Assembly (NCBI GenBank): GCA_031271345.1
Contig: JAISVX010000005.1
Coordinates: forward strand, 1-64,000
Source: Lactobacillaceae bacterium
GTDB lineage: Bacteria > Pseudomonadota > Alphaproteobacteria > RF32 > CAG-239
Length of the DNA: 64,000 bases
Direction: 5' to 3'
Part shown: positions 36,966 to 44,055 of the stretch, piece by piece
How positions within the stretch are numbered: the stretch's first letter is position 1
Layout: the number at the start of each line of letters is the position of its first letter
Program-made: the position numbers and the translations under genes
Notes under the pieces: generated by a model
The model's input: the letters and a program-made list of their open reading frames with translations, nothing else
Database searches by the model: none
Told to the model about the DNA's origin: nothing

Positions 36966-37004
36966 AAAAGAAACTTCCCCCCAAAAAAGGGAAGTTTCTT
37001 TTTT
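36966..37004 (+). terminator. SET gene terminator
   Basis: AAAAGAAACTTCCC and GGGAAGTTTCTTTT pair over 14 bp and are followed by Ts. Confidence 0.9.
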
Positions 37005-37079
37005 AAATTATGTCTTGCGTAAATGTAAATTTAATATAATATTTGGGACAAAATAAGACTGTTTTAAGGATTTGATGAG

Positions 37080-38708
37080 ATGAAAAAAGAGTTGGTTGAG
37101 AGATTAATTGGCAAAGATGTAAAAGACCTTTCTTTTTGGGAAGAAAAATTTCCTCAAAGAAGCGCGGGAATTGTTACCAGAGTTGCGCCAAGCCCAACAG
37201 GTTTTATGCATATCGGAAACATGATTGCAGCTGTCATCCCAGAACGGTTCGCGCATAAAAACAACGGCGTGTTCATGCTTCGCATAGAAGATACGGACAC
37301 CAAAAGAAAAGTTGACGGCGCTGTTGATTTGGTTATTTCATCGCTTAATGATTTCGGCATTGTCCCAGACGAAGGTCCCGTCTCCGAAACAAAAGAAGTC
37401 GGAAACTATGGTCCATATTTTCAAAGCCAAAGAACAGACATTTATAAAAGCGGCATAAAATATCTTCTGGAAAATGATTTGGGATACCCATGTTTTTGCA
37501 CCGAAGAAGAACTCGACCAAGCAAGAAAAGAGCAAACAGCTTTAAAAATGCGTCCCGGATATTATGGCAAATGGGCAAAATACCGCAACGCGCCAGAAGA
37601 ATTAATCGAAAAGCTTCTTGATGAAGGAAAGCCATACATCTTCCGTTTCAGAGCTGGCGGCGAATGGGATAAAAAACGCTATTTTGACGACGTGACCAAA
37701 GGCAAGGTTCTAATGCCTGAAAATGATATTGATATTGTAATCATGAAGTCGGACGGTCTTCCAACATATCACTTCGCTCACGCAATTGACGACCATTTTA
37801 TGAGAACGACCCATGTTATCAGGGGCGACGAATGGCTGGCTTCTCTGCCTTTGCACATTCAGCTGTTTGAAGCTTTTGGCTGGACGCCTCCAAAATATGC
37901 GCATATCGCACCTATCCAAAAACTTGATGACGGCAACCGCCGCAAGCTTAGCAAGCGTAAAGACCCAGAAGCAAATATTTCTTACTATTTCGAACAAGGC
38001 TACCCTGTCGAAGCAATCAAAGAATATCTAATTAATCTGGCAAACTCTAATTTTGAAGACTTTAAAAAAGCAAACCCTGTCAATCCTATTGAAAACTTTG
38101 ATTTCAAGCTGGAAAATCTAAACAACAGCGGCGCATTGCTCGACTTTAAAAAGCTTGATAATATTTCCAAAGAGTTTATCGCGACTTTATCATCCTCCGA
38201 GCTATATGACAGGCTTCTTATCTGGGCGGAACAATATGATGAAAAGCTCGCGAAAAAGCTAAAAGAAAACAAAGACTATATCAAATCTATTTTGGCAATT
38301 GAACGCGATGGAGTAGAAAAGGTTCGCAAAGACTTTTACATCTTGTCAAAAATTAATGAAGAAATCAGCTTCTTCTTTAATGATGAATTTTCCTTTGATA
38401 AAAAAGATTTTCCTGTCAGCGAAGAATTTGTAAAAGAAATTCTCAACGCATATATTCCGACATATAATCACTCTGCGAATAAAGAAGAATGGTTTGAAAA
38501 TGTCAAAGAAACCGCCGCAAAATCAGGTTATGCAAAAAATGCGAAAGAAAAAGACAAAGACCCTGAAGCATATAAAGGAACAGTATCCGACGTCGCCACA
38601 ATTTTGCGCGTTTTAATTACCGGCAGAACCCAGTCGCCGGATTTGTATGCGATTATGCAGATTTTAGGAAAAGACGAAACCTTAAAAAGGCTCAAAGCCG
38701 GACTATAA
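37080..38708 (+). CDS. gltX: Glutamyl-tRNA synthetase, Firmicutes-like long form
   Basis: GltX charges tRNA-Glu (and possibly tRNA-Gln for later amidation). The 542-residue class I synthetase has the HIGH equivalent APSPTGFMHIG near residue 40, the LRIEDTD motif, a CFCTEEELDQARKEQ segment, VIRGDEW, and the KMSKS equivalent RRKLSKRKDPEANISYYFEQG. The N-terminal 35-residue extension and the long C-terminal region resemble the roughly 550-residue enzymes of Clostridia more than the roughly 470-residue alphaproteobacterial form. An acquired or replaced gltX is therefore possible. The only other aminoacyl-tRNA synthetase in the window is aspS. Confidence 0.92.
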   Translation: MKKELVERLIGKDVKDLSFWEEKFPQRSAGIVTRVAPSPTGFMHIGNMIAAVIPERFAHKNNGVFMLRIEDTDTKRKVDGAVDLVISSLNDFGIVPDEGPVSETKEVGNYGPYFQSQRTDIYKSGIKYLLENDLGYPCFCTEEELDQARKEQTALKMRPGYYGKWAKYRNAPEELIEKLLDEGKPYIFRFRAGGEWDKKRYFDDVTKGKVLMPENDIDIVIMKSDGLPTYHFAHAIDDHFMRTTHVIRGDEWLASLPLHIQLFEAFGWTPPKYAHIAPIQKLDDGNRRKLSKRKDPEANISYYFEQGYPVEAIKEYLINLANSNFEDFKKANPVNPIENFDFKLENLNNSGALLDFKKLDNISKEFIATLSSSELYDRLLIWAEQYDEKLAKKLKENKDYIKSILAIERDGVEKVRKDFYILSKINEEISFFFNDEFSFDKKDFPVSEEFVKEILNAYIPTYNHSANKEEWFENVKETAAKSGYAKNAKEKDKDPEAYKGTVSDVATILRVLITGRTQSPDLYAIMQILGKDETLKRLKAGL

Positions 38709-38711
38709 AAT

Positions 38712-38735
38712 AAAGCTCCTCTAATGAGGAGCTTT
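38712..38735. terminator. Hairpin between gltX and mutT
   Basis: AAAGCTCCTC-taat-GAGGAGCTTT. T-rich sequence follows only on the minus strand, so it terminates minus-strand transcription best and gltX termination is uncertain. Confidence 0.6.
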
Positions 38736-38754
38736 AAAAAAACATGAGGCGCAA

Positions 38755-39174
38755 ATGAAAAAGAAAATTAATGTATCCGCAGCCATAGTTGTCGACAATG
38801 GAGAGATTCTTATTGCCCAGCGCAACAGAGAAAAAACGGCTGGATTAATGTGGGAGTTTCCCGGCGGGAAAATTGAAGATGGCGAAACCATTGAACAAAG
38901 TCTGGTTCGAGAGTTTAAAGAAGAGCTTAATATGGATATAAAAGTCGGCAAGTTTTTCAAAACCGCCGAATATGACTATGATTTCGGATACATAACCCTT
39001 CATGTTTATTTTGCAAAAACTCTCAGTGGAAGAAATGTAAATTTAACGGCGCATGAAAAAATTGCCTGGATAAGACCGAGGCAATTTAACGAATATGACA
39101 TTGCGGCGGCAGATGTTATTGTTGTGCGCGAACTGCTAGAACGCCTCCGAAATAATTCTCTATCTCTCTCTTAA
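38755..39174 (+). CDS. mutT: MutT-type Nudix hydrolase (8-oxo-dGTP diphosphatase)
   Basis: This 139-residue Nudix enzyme probably removes 8-oxo-dGTP from the nucleotide pool. The Nudix box reads GGKIEDGETIEQSLVREFKE then EL, and the segment LMWEFPGGKIE and the C-terminal WIRPRQFNEYDIAAAD match MutT. Its 3' end overlaps the convergent PH-domain gene by 59 bp. Confidence 0.92.
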   Translation: MKKKINVSAAIVVDNGEILIAQRNREKTAGLMWEFPGGKIEDGETIEQSLVREFKEELNMDIKVGKFFKTAEYDYDFGYITLHVYFAKTLSGRNVNLTAHEKIAWIRPRQFNEYDIAAADVIVVRELLERLRNNSLSLS

Positions 39175-39595
39175 CCTGACGCGGTGAACGAACCATGCGA
39201 AGCTTTACTTTACTTGTACCCGTGCCGGAGAAAGTAATTGTTCCATAGTTAAGAATTCTGCCAATTACCGTCTGTTTGATTTCTATAGATTCAACGCGGC
39301 TTAAAAGCAGCTCTTCAGATTTTACCCAGATTACACCGGTTTTTCTGATAACGCGTTTGTTTGTCAGCGCCATTTCAATCACGGCGACAACAAAATATTT
39401 ATAAATTGTTATTATCAAAAGAACAATAAACGGTATAATTGTCGGATACGGCAGCGTGGTAGCATATAATGACGCCAGCGTTGCGAAACCCCATAACCAT
39501 GTTTCAAGCCAGACAACGATATGCATCCTTATATATACAAGTATGTATTCATCAAAGGAAAGCGAACTTCTGATATAACTCGCGTTGTAATACAT
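39116..39595 (-). CDS. Bacterial PH-domain (YdbS/DUF304-like) membrane protein
   Basis: The 159-residue protein has two membrane helices (VWLETWLWGFATLASLYATT and PTIIPFIVLLIITIYKYFVV) preceded by a short DEYILVYIRMH segment. They are followed by a bPH_2 domain: MALTNKRVIRKTGVIWVKSEELLLSRVESIEI and YGTITFSGTGTSKVKLRMV. These proteins are common and mostly uncharacterised. The last 59 bases lie inside mutT on the other strand. Confidence 0.8.
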   Translation of the reverse strand: MYYNASYIRSSLSFDEYILVYIRMHIVVWLETWLWGFATLASLYATTLPYPTIIPFIVLLIITIYKYFVVAVIEMALTNKRVIRKTGVIWVKSEELLLSRVESIEIKQTVIGRILNYGTITFSGTGTSKVKLRMVRSPRQVKREIENYFGGVLAVRAQQ

Positions 39596-39703
39596 AACAT
39601 CTCCCCATAGTATATTTTTTTATTTTTTTTAGTTCTTTTTTTTGATAAAGGTATTATATAGTATAAATAAACAATTTGTCTATTTAAATAAAGGAGTTTT
39701 TTA

Positions 39704-40198
39704 ATGTTTAAGAGTTTTTTCAGAGAATTTAGAACTTTCGCAATGCGCGGCAATGTTATTGACATGGCGGTCGGTATCATTATCGGCGGCGCTTTTGGAA
39801 AAATAGTCGATTCACTTGTAAAAGACATATTGATGCCGCCAATCGGACTATTGCTTGGCAAAGTAGACTTTACAAACCTATACGTAATCTTAAAAAACCC
39901 CAACCCGGAAGCTCATTACGCTTCTTTGGCAGCCGCGCAGCAGGCGGGCGCCATAACCATTAATATCGGAATGTTTTTAAACAGCTTTATCAGTTTCTTA
40001 ATTGTCGCTTTTGCCGTGTTTCTTTTGATTAAGGGCATAAACAAGCTTCAGGCGGAAGTTATGAAAGGCGAAGAACCTGCGGCTCCGAACACTAAAACCT
40101 GCCCGTATTGCTATTCTATCATTAATATTAACGCGACAAGATGCCCTAACTGCACATCAGAGTTAAACGTCAGCAATACGCCAAAGCCAGCCAAATAA
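39704..40198 (+). CDS. mscL: Large-conductance mechanosensitive channel MscL with C-terminal zinc ribbon
   Basis: MscL is a pentameric osmotic safety valve. The 164-residue protein has the N-terminal amphipathic helix and the first pore helix [24 protein letters not shown], the [14 protein letters not shown] periplasmic entry and the second helix [23 protein letters not shown]. After the usual channel comes a four-cysteine zinc ribbon CPYCYS ... CPNCTS in place of the typical helical bundle alone. AAAGGAG lies well placed before ATG 39704. Confidence 0.95.
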   Translation: MFKSFFREFRTFAMRGNVIDMAVGIIIGGAFGKIVDSLVKDILMPPIGLLLGKVDFTNLYVILKNPNPEAHYASLAAAQQAGAITINIGMFLNSFISFLIVAFAVFLLIKGINKLQAEVMKGEEPAAPNTKTCPYCYSIININATRCPNCTSELNVSNTPKPAK

Positions 40199-40210
40199 TA
40201 GGAAACTTAC

Positions 40211-41143
40211 ATGGAAATTGACGTTAGTTTTGTAATGAGCGTATACAATAAGGAATATTATCTTCCTCACGTATTAAAAGCGCTGATAAATCAGACTGGA
40301 GTTAAAAACCCGGAGTTTATTTTTGTTGACGACGTATCAAGCGATAAATCTATCGACATAATTAAGGATATGACAAAGGGTCTCAACAACGTAACTCTCA
40401 AAATTAATGAAAAAAATATGGGAATAAGCCCGACTGTCAACAAAGCGATTATGCTGGCAAAAGGCAAATGGGTCAGAATGCTCGACAGCGACGATATTTT
40501 TCCATTAGACTCAACGGAGAAAATGATTGAGCTTGCGGAAAAACATAATGCCGATATTGTTTATGGAAACTTTAAAAAAACAGGCAAAAAAGCCGAAGAA
40601 CTGACAAATATTTACATGGATAAAGATTTTGATTATAAGTACAGCGGCGATACATTAATGACTATTCTCAACGGTCGCTTTACCAGAATGGGACAGCTTA
40701 TAAAAAGAGAAGTTCTTCATAAAGCCAAAGGCGCGGATGAAAGAGTTTTTATCCAGGACGAGACTATCCCCCTCAGGGTCGGCATTCACGGTAGCGGTGT
40801 TATAAAAATTCACAGCGAAGTCGTTCTGGTTCCCGAAGAGATTGGAAACTTTTCAGGAAACAAAACCCAACTAAATGCCGATAGGTTTTTAGCGTATTAT
40901 CATACAATAAAAGACAATCAAAATCTCCCGCCAAAAGCTTTGAAAAGAATGTATCAAAAAGCAGTTTCAGCATATTGGAAAGAGGTTAAGACCACAGCAA
41001 AACTTCCATATTTTACCGGCGCATTTTGGAATTATCTTGAAAATAAAATGTTCAGACAAAAGCCAAATATCAAATATTTAGAGAAGATGAAAAAATACTT
41101 TGACAAGAAAACCAATTTCCGGCGAACCGCAAATTATACTTAA
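40211..41143 (+). CDS. Family 2 glycosyltransferase
   Basis: The 310-residue GT-A enzyme opens with DVSFVMSVYNKEYYLPHVLKAL and FIFVDDVSSDKSID, binds nucleotide-sugar at WVRMLDSDDIFP (DxD) and has the acceptor-side FIQDETIPLRV (ED-type catalytic acid). The C-terminal part is helical and basic, with no membrane span. It probably decorates surface polysaccharide or lipopolysaccharide; donor and acceptor are unknown. It follows mscL by 12 bp. Confidence 0.9.
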   Translation: MEIDVSFVMSVYNKEYYLPHVLKALINQTGVKNPEFIFVDDVSSDKSIDIIKDMTKGLNNVTLKINEKNMGISPTVNKAIMLAKGKWVRMLDSDDIFPLDSTEKMIELAEKHNADIVYGNFKKTGKKAEELTNIYMDKDFDYKYSGDTLMTILNGRFTRMGQLIKREVLHKAKGADERVFIQDETIPLRVGIHGSGVIKIHSEVVLVPEEIGNFSGNKTQLNADRFLAYYHTIKDNQNLPPKALKRMYQKAVSAYWKEVKTTAKLPYFTGAFWNYLENKMFRQKPNIKYLEKMKKYFDKKTNFRRTANYT

Positions 41144-41158
41144 ATTCAAACAGGCGGG

Positions 41159-41187
41159 TTGAAATTAATTAAAAAATATGTTATATA
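41159..41187 (+). promoter_or_regulatory. Promoter of the small ORF-GNAT unit
   Basis: TTGAAA (41159-41164), 17 nt, TATATA (41182-41187). Confidence 0.55.
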
Positions 41188-41219
41188 TTAAGAGTGGTGG
41201 TAAAAAACCGCCCTTAATA
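41186..41219 (+). promoter_or_regulatory. 5' UTR hairpin ahead of the small ORF
   Basis: TATTAAG pairs with CTTAATA, extended by a GTGGT/ACCGC segment with one wobble. No T-run follows, so it is more likely a 5' UTR structure than a terminator. Confidence 0.4.
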
Positions 41220-41238
41220 TTAACAAAAGAGAAAGACA

Positions 41239-41403
41239 ATGAGGAAACGAAAATCAAAGTCAAACAACAGTGAGGGCCGAACGGGTACCTTACATTTCTA
41301 TTCAACGGTAAACTCCGTAAGTTTATCTAATTCAACTAGTCTAAAGGCGCAGACCAATGAATTGCGCATGGTAAAAGGAAGTCAAATTCTGAAAGGAGTG
41401 TAA
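41239..41403 (+). CDS. 54-residue small protein upstream of the GNAT gene
   Basis: ATG 41239 opens a 55-codon frame ending at TAA 41401-41403, two bases before the acetyltransferase ATG. An AAGAGAAAG lies just upstream of the ATG. The product starts with a very basic MRKRKSKSNN and continues through HFYSTVNSVSLSNSTSL to a basic end. It has no membrane segment and I recognise no family. Tight coupling to the next gene (the GNAT ribosome binding site GAAAGGAG lies in its last codons) and its own promoter support real translation. It could be a leader peptide or a small substrate or partner. Confidence 0.55.
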   Translation: MRKRKSKSNNSEGRTGTLHFYSTVNSVSLSNSTSLKAQTNELRMVKGSQILKGV

Positions 41404-41405
41404 TT

Positions 41406-41885
41406 ATGCTCTCTTTTAGAAATAAACTGACTCCGCAAGACCCTGAAAACATTAGAGTTATTGCACAATCTACAGGTTTCTTTGATGAAAAAGATACCGA
41501 ACTTAGCGCGGATATTGCACAATATATATTAGAAGAAGGCGACGACGAGGAACATGAGTTCATCTTTGCTGAGGATGACGACAAAACCGTAGCATTCGCA
41601 TGTTTCGGCATGGTTCCTGATTCAGAAGCTTCATACGAGTTATATTGGCTGTCTACTCTCAATGAATATCGCGGTAAAGGAATTGGCAAAGAAGTTATTG
41701 CAAAATTGCTTAACGACATCAAAAAAGCAGGCGGCAGAAAACTGTTTTTGAAGACCTGCGGCACTGATAAATATGCCCCTACCCGTATGTTTTATGAGAA
41801 ATGCGGCTTTAAGCTGGAAGGCGTACTAAAAGAATATTATGACGAAGATGAAGACTGTTATATATATTCTTACAAATTTCATTAG
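41406..41885 (+). CDS. GNAT family N-acetyltransferase
   Basis: The 159-residue protein has the GNAT acetyl-CoA site ELYWLSTLNEYRGKGIGKEVIAKLL (R/Q-x-x-G-x-G/A as YRGKGIG) and the C-terminal beta-strand region YAPTRMFYEKCGFKLEGVLKEYY. The first 60 residues are acidic (EEGDDEEHEFIFAEDDD). The substrate may be a protein N terminus, amino acid or antibiotic. It is preceded at 2 nt by the 54-residue ORF and followed by a strong bidirectional terminator. Confidence 0.85.
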   Translation: MLSFRNKLTPQDPENIRVIAQSTGFFDEKDTELSADIAQYILEEGDDEEHEFIFAEDDDKTVAFACFGMVPDSEASYELYWLSTLNEYRGKGIGKEVIAKLLNDIKKAGGRKLFLKTCGTDKYAPTRMFYEKCGFKLEGVLKEYYDEDEDCYIYSYKFH

Positions 41886-41914
41886 AAAAAGCCCCTCAAA
41901 TGAGGGGCTTTTTT
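41886..41914. terminator. Bidirectional terminator
   Basis: AAAAAGCCCCTCA and TGAGGGGCTTTTT with AT flanks between convergent genes. Confidence 0.9.
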
Positions 41915-42113
41915 ATTGGTATCTCCACATTCGTGGATCAAACATCGCATTTGTTGTCACAATAAGCGCGCCATAGCCAACCGTATATAAAAAATCTCGC
42001 TCACTGTAGCTATATCCTTCCACTGGTTTTTCATGCTTAACATAAACATTTTTCTCTCTGCTCGCGCAGGAAGATATTAGAATCAGCATAAATATCAGTA
42101 CCAGTTTTTTCAT
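41913..42113 (-). CDS. Small lipoprotein (66 residues)
   Basis: The product starts MKKLVLIFMLILISSCASRE, a lipoprotein signal with lipobox ISSC (Cys16). About 50 mature residues follow, ending MFDPRMWRYQ, with a short hydrophobic stretch YTVGYGALIVTTNAMF. GGAGG lies at ideal distance before ATG 42113, and TATAAT occurs on the minus strand at 42129-42134. It is the last gene before the CRISPR array and is divergent from the array's plus-strand reading. I see no sign that it belongs to the CRISPR system. Confidence 0.75.
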   Translation of the reverse strand: MKKLVLIFMLILISSCASREKNVYVKHEKPVEGYSYSERDFLYTVGYGALIVTTNAMFDPRMWRYQ

Positions 42114-42196
42114 AGTCCTCCTGTTTGGATTATACCGAACATTATCGCCACTATAATTAGCATTTAGGGAAAATATTATATGATGATGGATTGAAA

Positions 42197-42496
42197 GTCA
42201 AACAATCCCTAAAAATGGCGGGTCGCCCCGCCAATCACTCGTTCTTTCCGATTATTCGCGCCGTCAAACAATCCCTAAAAATGGCGGGTCGCCCCGCCTG
42301 GTGAGTTTATTAGTGCTTATTATAGCTAGTCAAACAATCCCTAAAAATGGCGGGTCGCCCCGCCTATAGCTCAAAGTATGTCACGAGGTTTACAGTCAAA
42401 CAATCCCTAAAAATGGCGGGTCGCCCCGCCTATAAAATCAACAAAAGCCGCCTTGTCAAAGTCAAACAATCCCTAAAAATGGCGGGTCGCCCCGCC
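42197..42496. CRISPR. CRISPR array: five 36-nt repeats, four 30-nt spacers
   Basis: Five identical repeats lie at 42197-42232, 42263-42298, 42329-42364, 42395-42430 and 42461-42496. On the plus strand each starts GTCAAACAATCCC and ends in a GC-rich hairpin GGCGGG-TCGC-CCCGCC. The four spacers are all exactly 30 nt and unrelated to each other. No terminal repeat is degenerate, so direction is not fixed by sequence. If transcribed with the neighbouring effector (minus), the hairpin lies at the repeat 5' end and the 3' end reads TTTGAC. The 36/30 geometry is usual for type VI and some type V and II systems. No cas1 or cas2 is near. Confidence 0.97.
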
Positions 42497-42506
42497 CAAT
42501 TCAGAG

Positions 42507-42531
42507 CAAACTGTTAATATAACAGCGTTTG
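42507..42531. repeat. Inverted repeat between the array and the effector stop
   Basis: CTGTTA-ATA-TAACAG with outer CAAA/TTTG arms, 10 bp beyond the last repeat. It could be a leader binding site, a processing structure or a weak terminator. The rest of 42497-42588 is AT-rich and empty. Confidence 0.4.
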
Positions 42532-42588
42532 AACATAATTCTTCATTAAAAAAATAAATTTTTTCGAATGAATTAAACATAAAATACC

Positions 42589-44052
42589 TCATTTTTTTCT
42601 CAAATTCAAGTTCTTGTTCGTTTTTTTTGAACTTCTCTGGTTGACCTTTTTAGCTGCTTCAAATTCTTTCTTAAGAACCTGCCGCAAGAAATTGAGCCAT
42701 TTCCATTTACCAACTTTAACATCATCTTCCCTATTATTCAAATTCTCCCGTAATTTTTCCACCTTTGCCTTTACCGCAGTTTTGATGTCTTTTTTTGTTG
42801 TCCTAATTCCGCCTTCCGGCATTGGAACACCAACCCGCACAATTTTTTTGTTTTCAGCGTAATCTTCTCGCCTTTGCTTATCGATTACCAGATACATCCA
42901 ATCTTTGCTATTAATCTGCGCCTTCAATGCTTTAAGAAAATGATTTTTTATTTCATTTGGATTCCTTAAAATATGCTCCCTATAAAACGTATCGAAAAAA
43001 TCCAAAATAATTTTTATATTATTACAAAAATCTGTGGCATAGGAAGTATTTTCTTTAGAAAACAATCTGGAATGAGAAATATTGTTGCTTAATGAATGGC
43101 TTGGTGAGTTTTTTATTTTCTTTATTATGGGCTTATTCTCTTCTTTTTTCTTTTCTAATGTGTCTAATATTCCATTTTCATAAACAACAAAATAACGCCA
43201 AAAAACAGCATTTATTTCCAAAATAAACTCGAATATCCTTACTCTTTCATCAAAAGAAATTTTATCTATTTTCTTTTTATCGGGTTCCAAATAAATTTTT
43301 TTGATAATTCCCTTGCATTTTGCCAGATTATACTTACCGATAAACTGATATTCCCGAATAAAACTTAGCAATGCATAACTTTCAATACATTTTTGCTTGT
43401 ATTTGATATTCTGATATTCTTTTTTCGTATTCTCATCAATTTTTAATGCAATATTTTCAATATGCTTTCGCTTTATATCTTCTGCATTTTTACGGATTTT
43501 TTCCAGACGTTCATGAAATTTCTTATATAGGCAGTCTGATTTGACTTTTTGATTAATCTCATTCGAAAACCTGCCTGGCAAAAACACAAATAAAGACTGT
43601 AACGATTTTTCAAAATTGAATTTTTTGACAATAATTTTCTTATCATTGTTTAATGTGACTTTGCCATATTTAAGAAGTCCATGCTCAAGAAGTTGCCTCA
43701 ACAAGTAGACATGCCCTATCATCTCCATGAACTTGTCTTTGCGATTTCCGTTATCAATTAACAATTCTTTATACACATATTCCGCAAAATCCTGTGAGAA
43801 ATAGACCGTGTCATAATATTTTAGAAAATTTGTTGTTCCAAAAATATCCAAATTATCTGGATACTCCGCATTTTCCAAATCTTCTTCGGAATCTATCCAA
43901 TCTTCAACTTTTGGATATTTTTTATAAACTTCATCTTTCCTGTCGTTGTTTTTTGCTATAAATTCAAAGAAATGATAAAGCAACATTCTATCCAAACGAG
44001 ATATAATCGTTATAATATAAGAACGAGTCTTTTGGGAAACAATCTTCGTCAT
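42589..44052 (-). CDS. Putative compact HEPN-type CRISPR effector (Cas13-like, type VI candidate)
   Basis: The 487-residue, strongly basic (Lys-rich), largely helical protein has no signal, no membrane segment and no RuvC or HNH nuclease motif. Residues 119-124 read RQLLEH, fitting the R-[NQH]-x3-H signature of HEPN ribonucleases, inside the helical context MIGHVYLLRQLLEHGLLKYG. A second R-x4-H, RMLLYH, occurs at 22-27. A longer-spaced RNPNEIKNH (363-371) could be a degenerate second HEPN. The C-terminal 90 residues are very basic and suit RNA binding. The stop lies 92 bp from a 36/30 CRISPR array. Typical Cas13 proteins have about 775-1250 residues, so this would be a miniature or ancestral form. 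Compact Cas13-like effectors are known, but I cannot assign a subtype. The ATG lies 3 nt past the aspS stop without a Shine-Dalgarno sequence, implying coupling. The gene is more AT-rich than its neighbours. Confidence 0.75.
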   Translation of the reverse strand: MTKIVSQKTRSYIITIISRLDRMLLYHFFEFIAKNNDRKDEVYKKYPKVEDWIDSEEDLENAEYPDNLDIFGTTNFLKYYDTVYFSQDFAEYVYKELLIDNGNRKDKFMEMIGHVYLLRQLLEHGLLKYGKVTLNNDKKIIVKKFNFEKSLQSLFVFLPGRFSNEINQKVKSDCLYKKFHERLEKIRKNAEDIKRKHIENIALKIDENTKKEYQNIKYKQKCIESYALLSFIREYQFIGKYNLAKCKGIIKKIYLEPDKKKIDKISFDERVRIFEFILEINAVFWRYFVVYENGILDTLEKKKEENKPIIKKIKNSPSHSLSNNISHSRLFSKENTSYATDFCNNIKIILDFFDTFYREHILRNPNEIKNHFLKALKAQINSKDWMYLVIDKQRREDYAENKKIVRVGVPMPEGGIRTTKKDIKTAVKAKVEKLRENLNNREDDVKVGKWKWLNFLRQVLKKEFEAAKKVNQRSSKKTNKNLNLRKK

Positions 44053-44055
44053 ATC

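Noticed and set aside
42115..42196. A CRISPR leader promoter on the plus strand (TATAAT 42152-42157 or TATTAT 42174-42179)
   Set aside because: No -35 element lies at 16-18 nt from either hexamer, so direction of array transcription cannot be decided from them.
43515..43650. Other R-to-H pairs in the effector (for example around residues 182-197) as the second HEPN site
   Set aside because: Spacing is far from R-x4-6-H. Only 22-27, 119-124 and, weakly, 363-371 merit mention.
42589..44052. The CRISPR-adjacent protein as a type V (Cas12) or TnpB-like nuclease
   Set aside because: No RuvC D...E...D motifs and no C-x2-C zinc ribbon are visible; only isolated cysteines occur. R-x4-H motifs favour HEPN.
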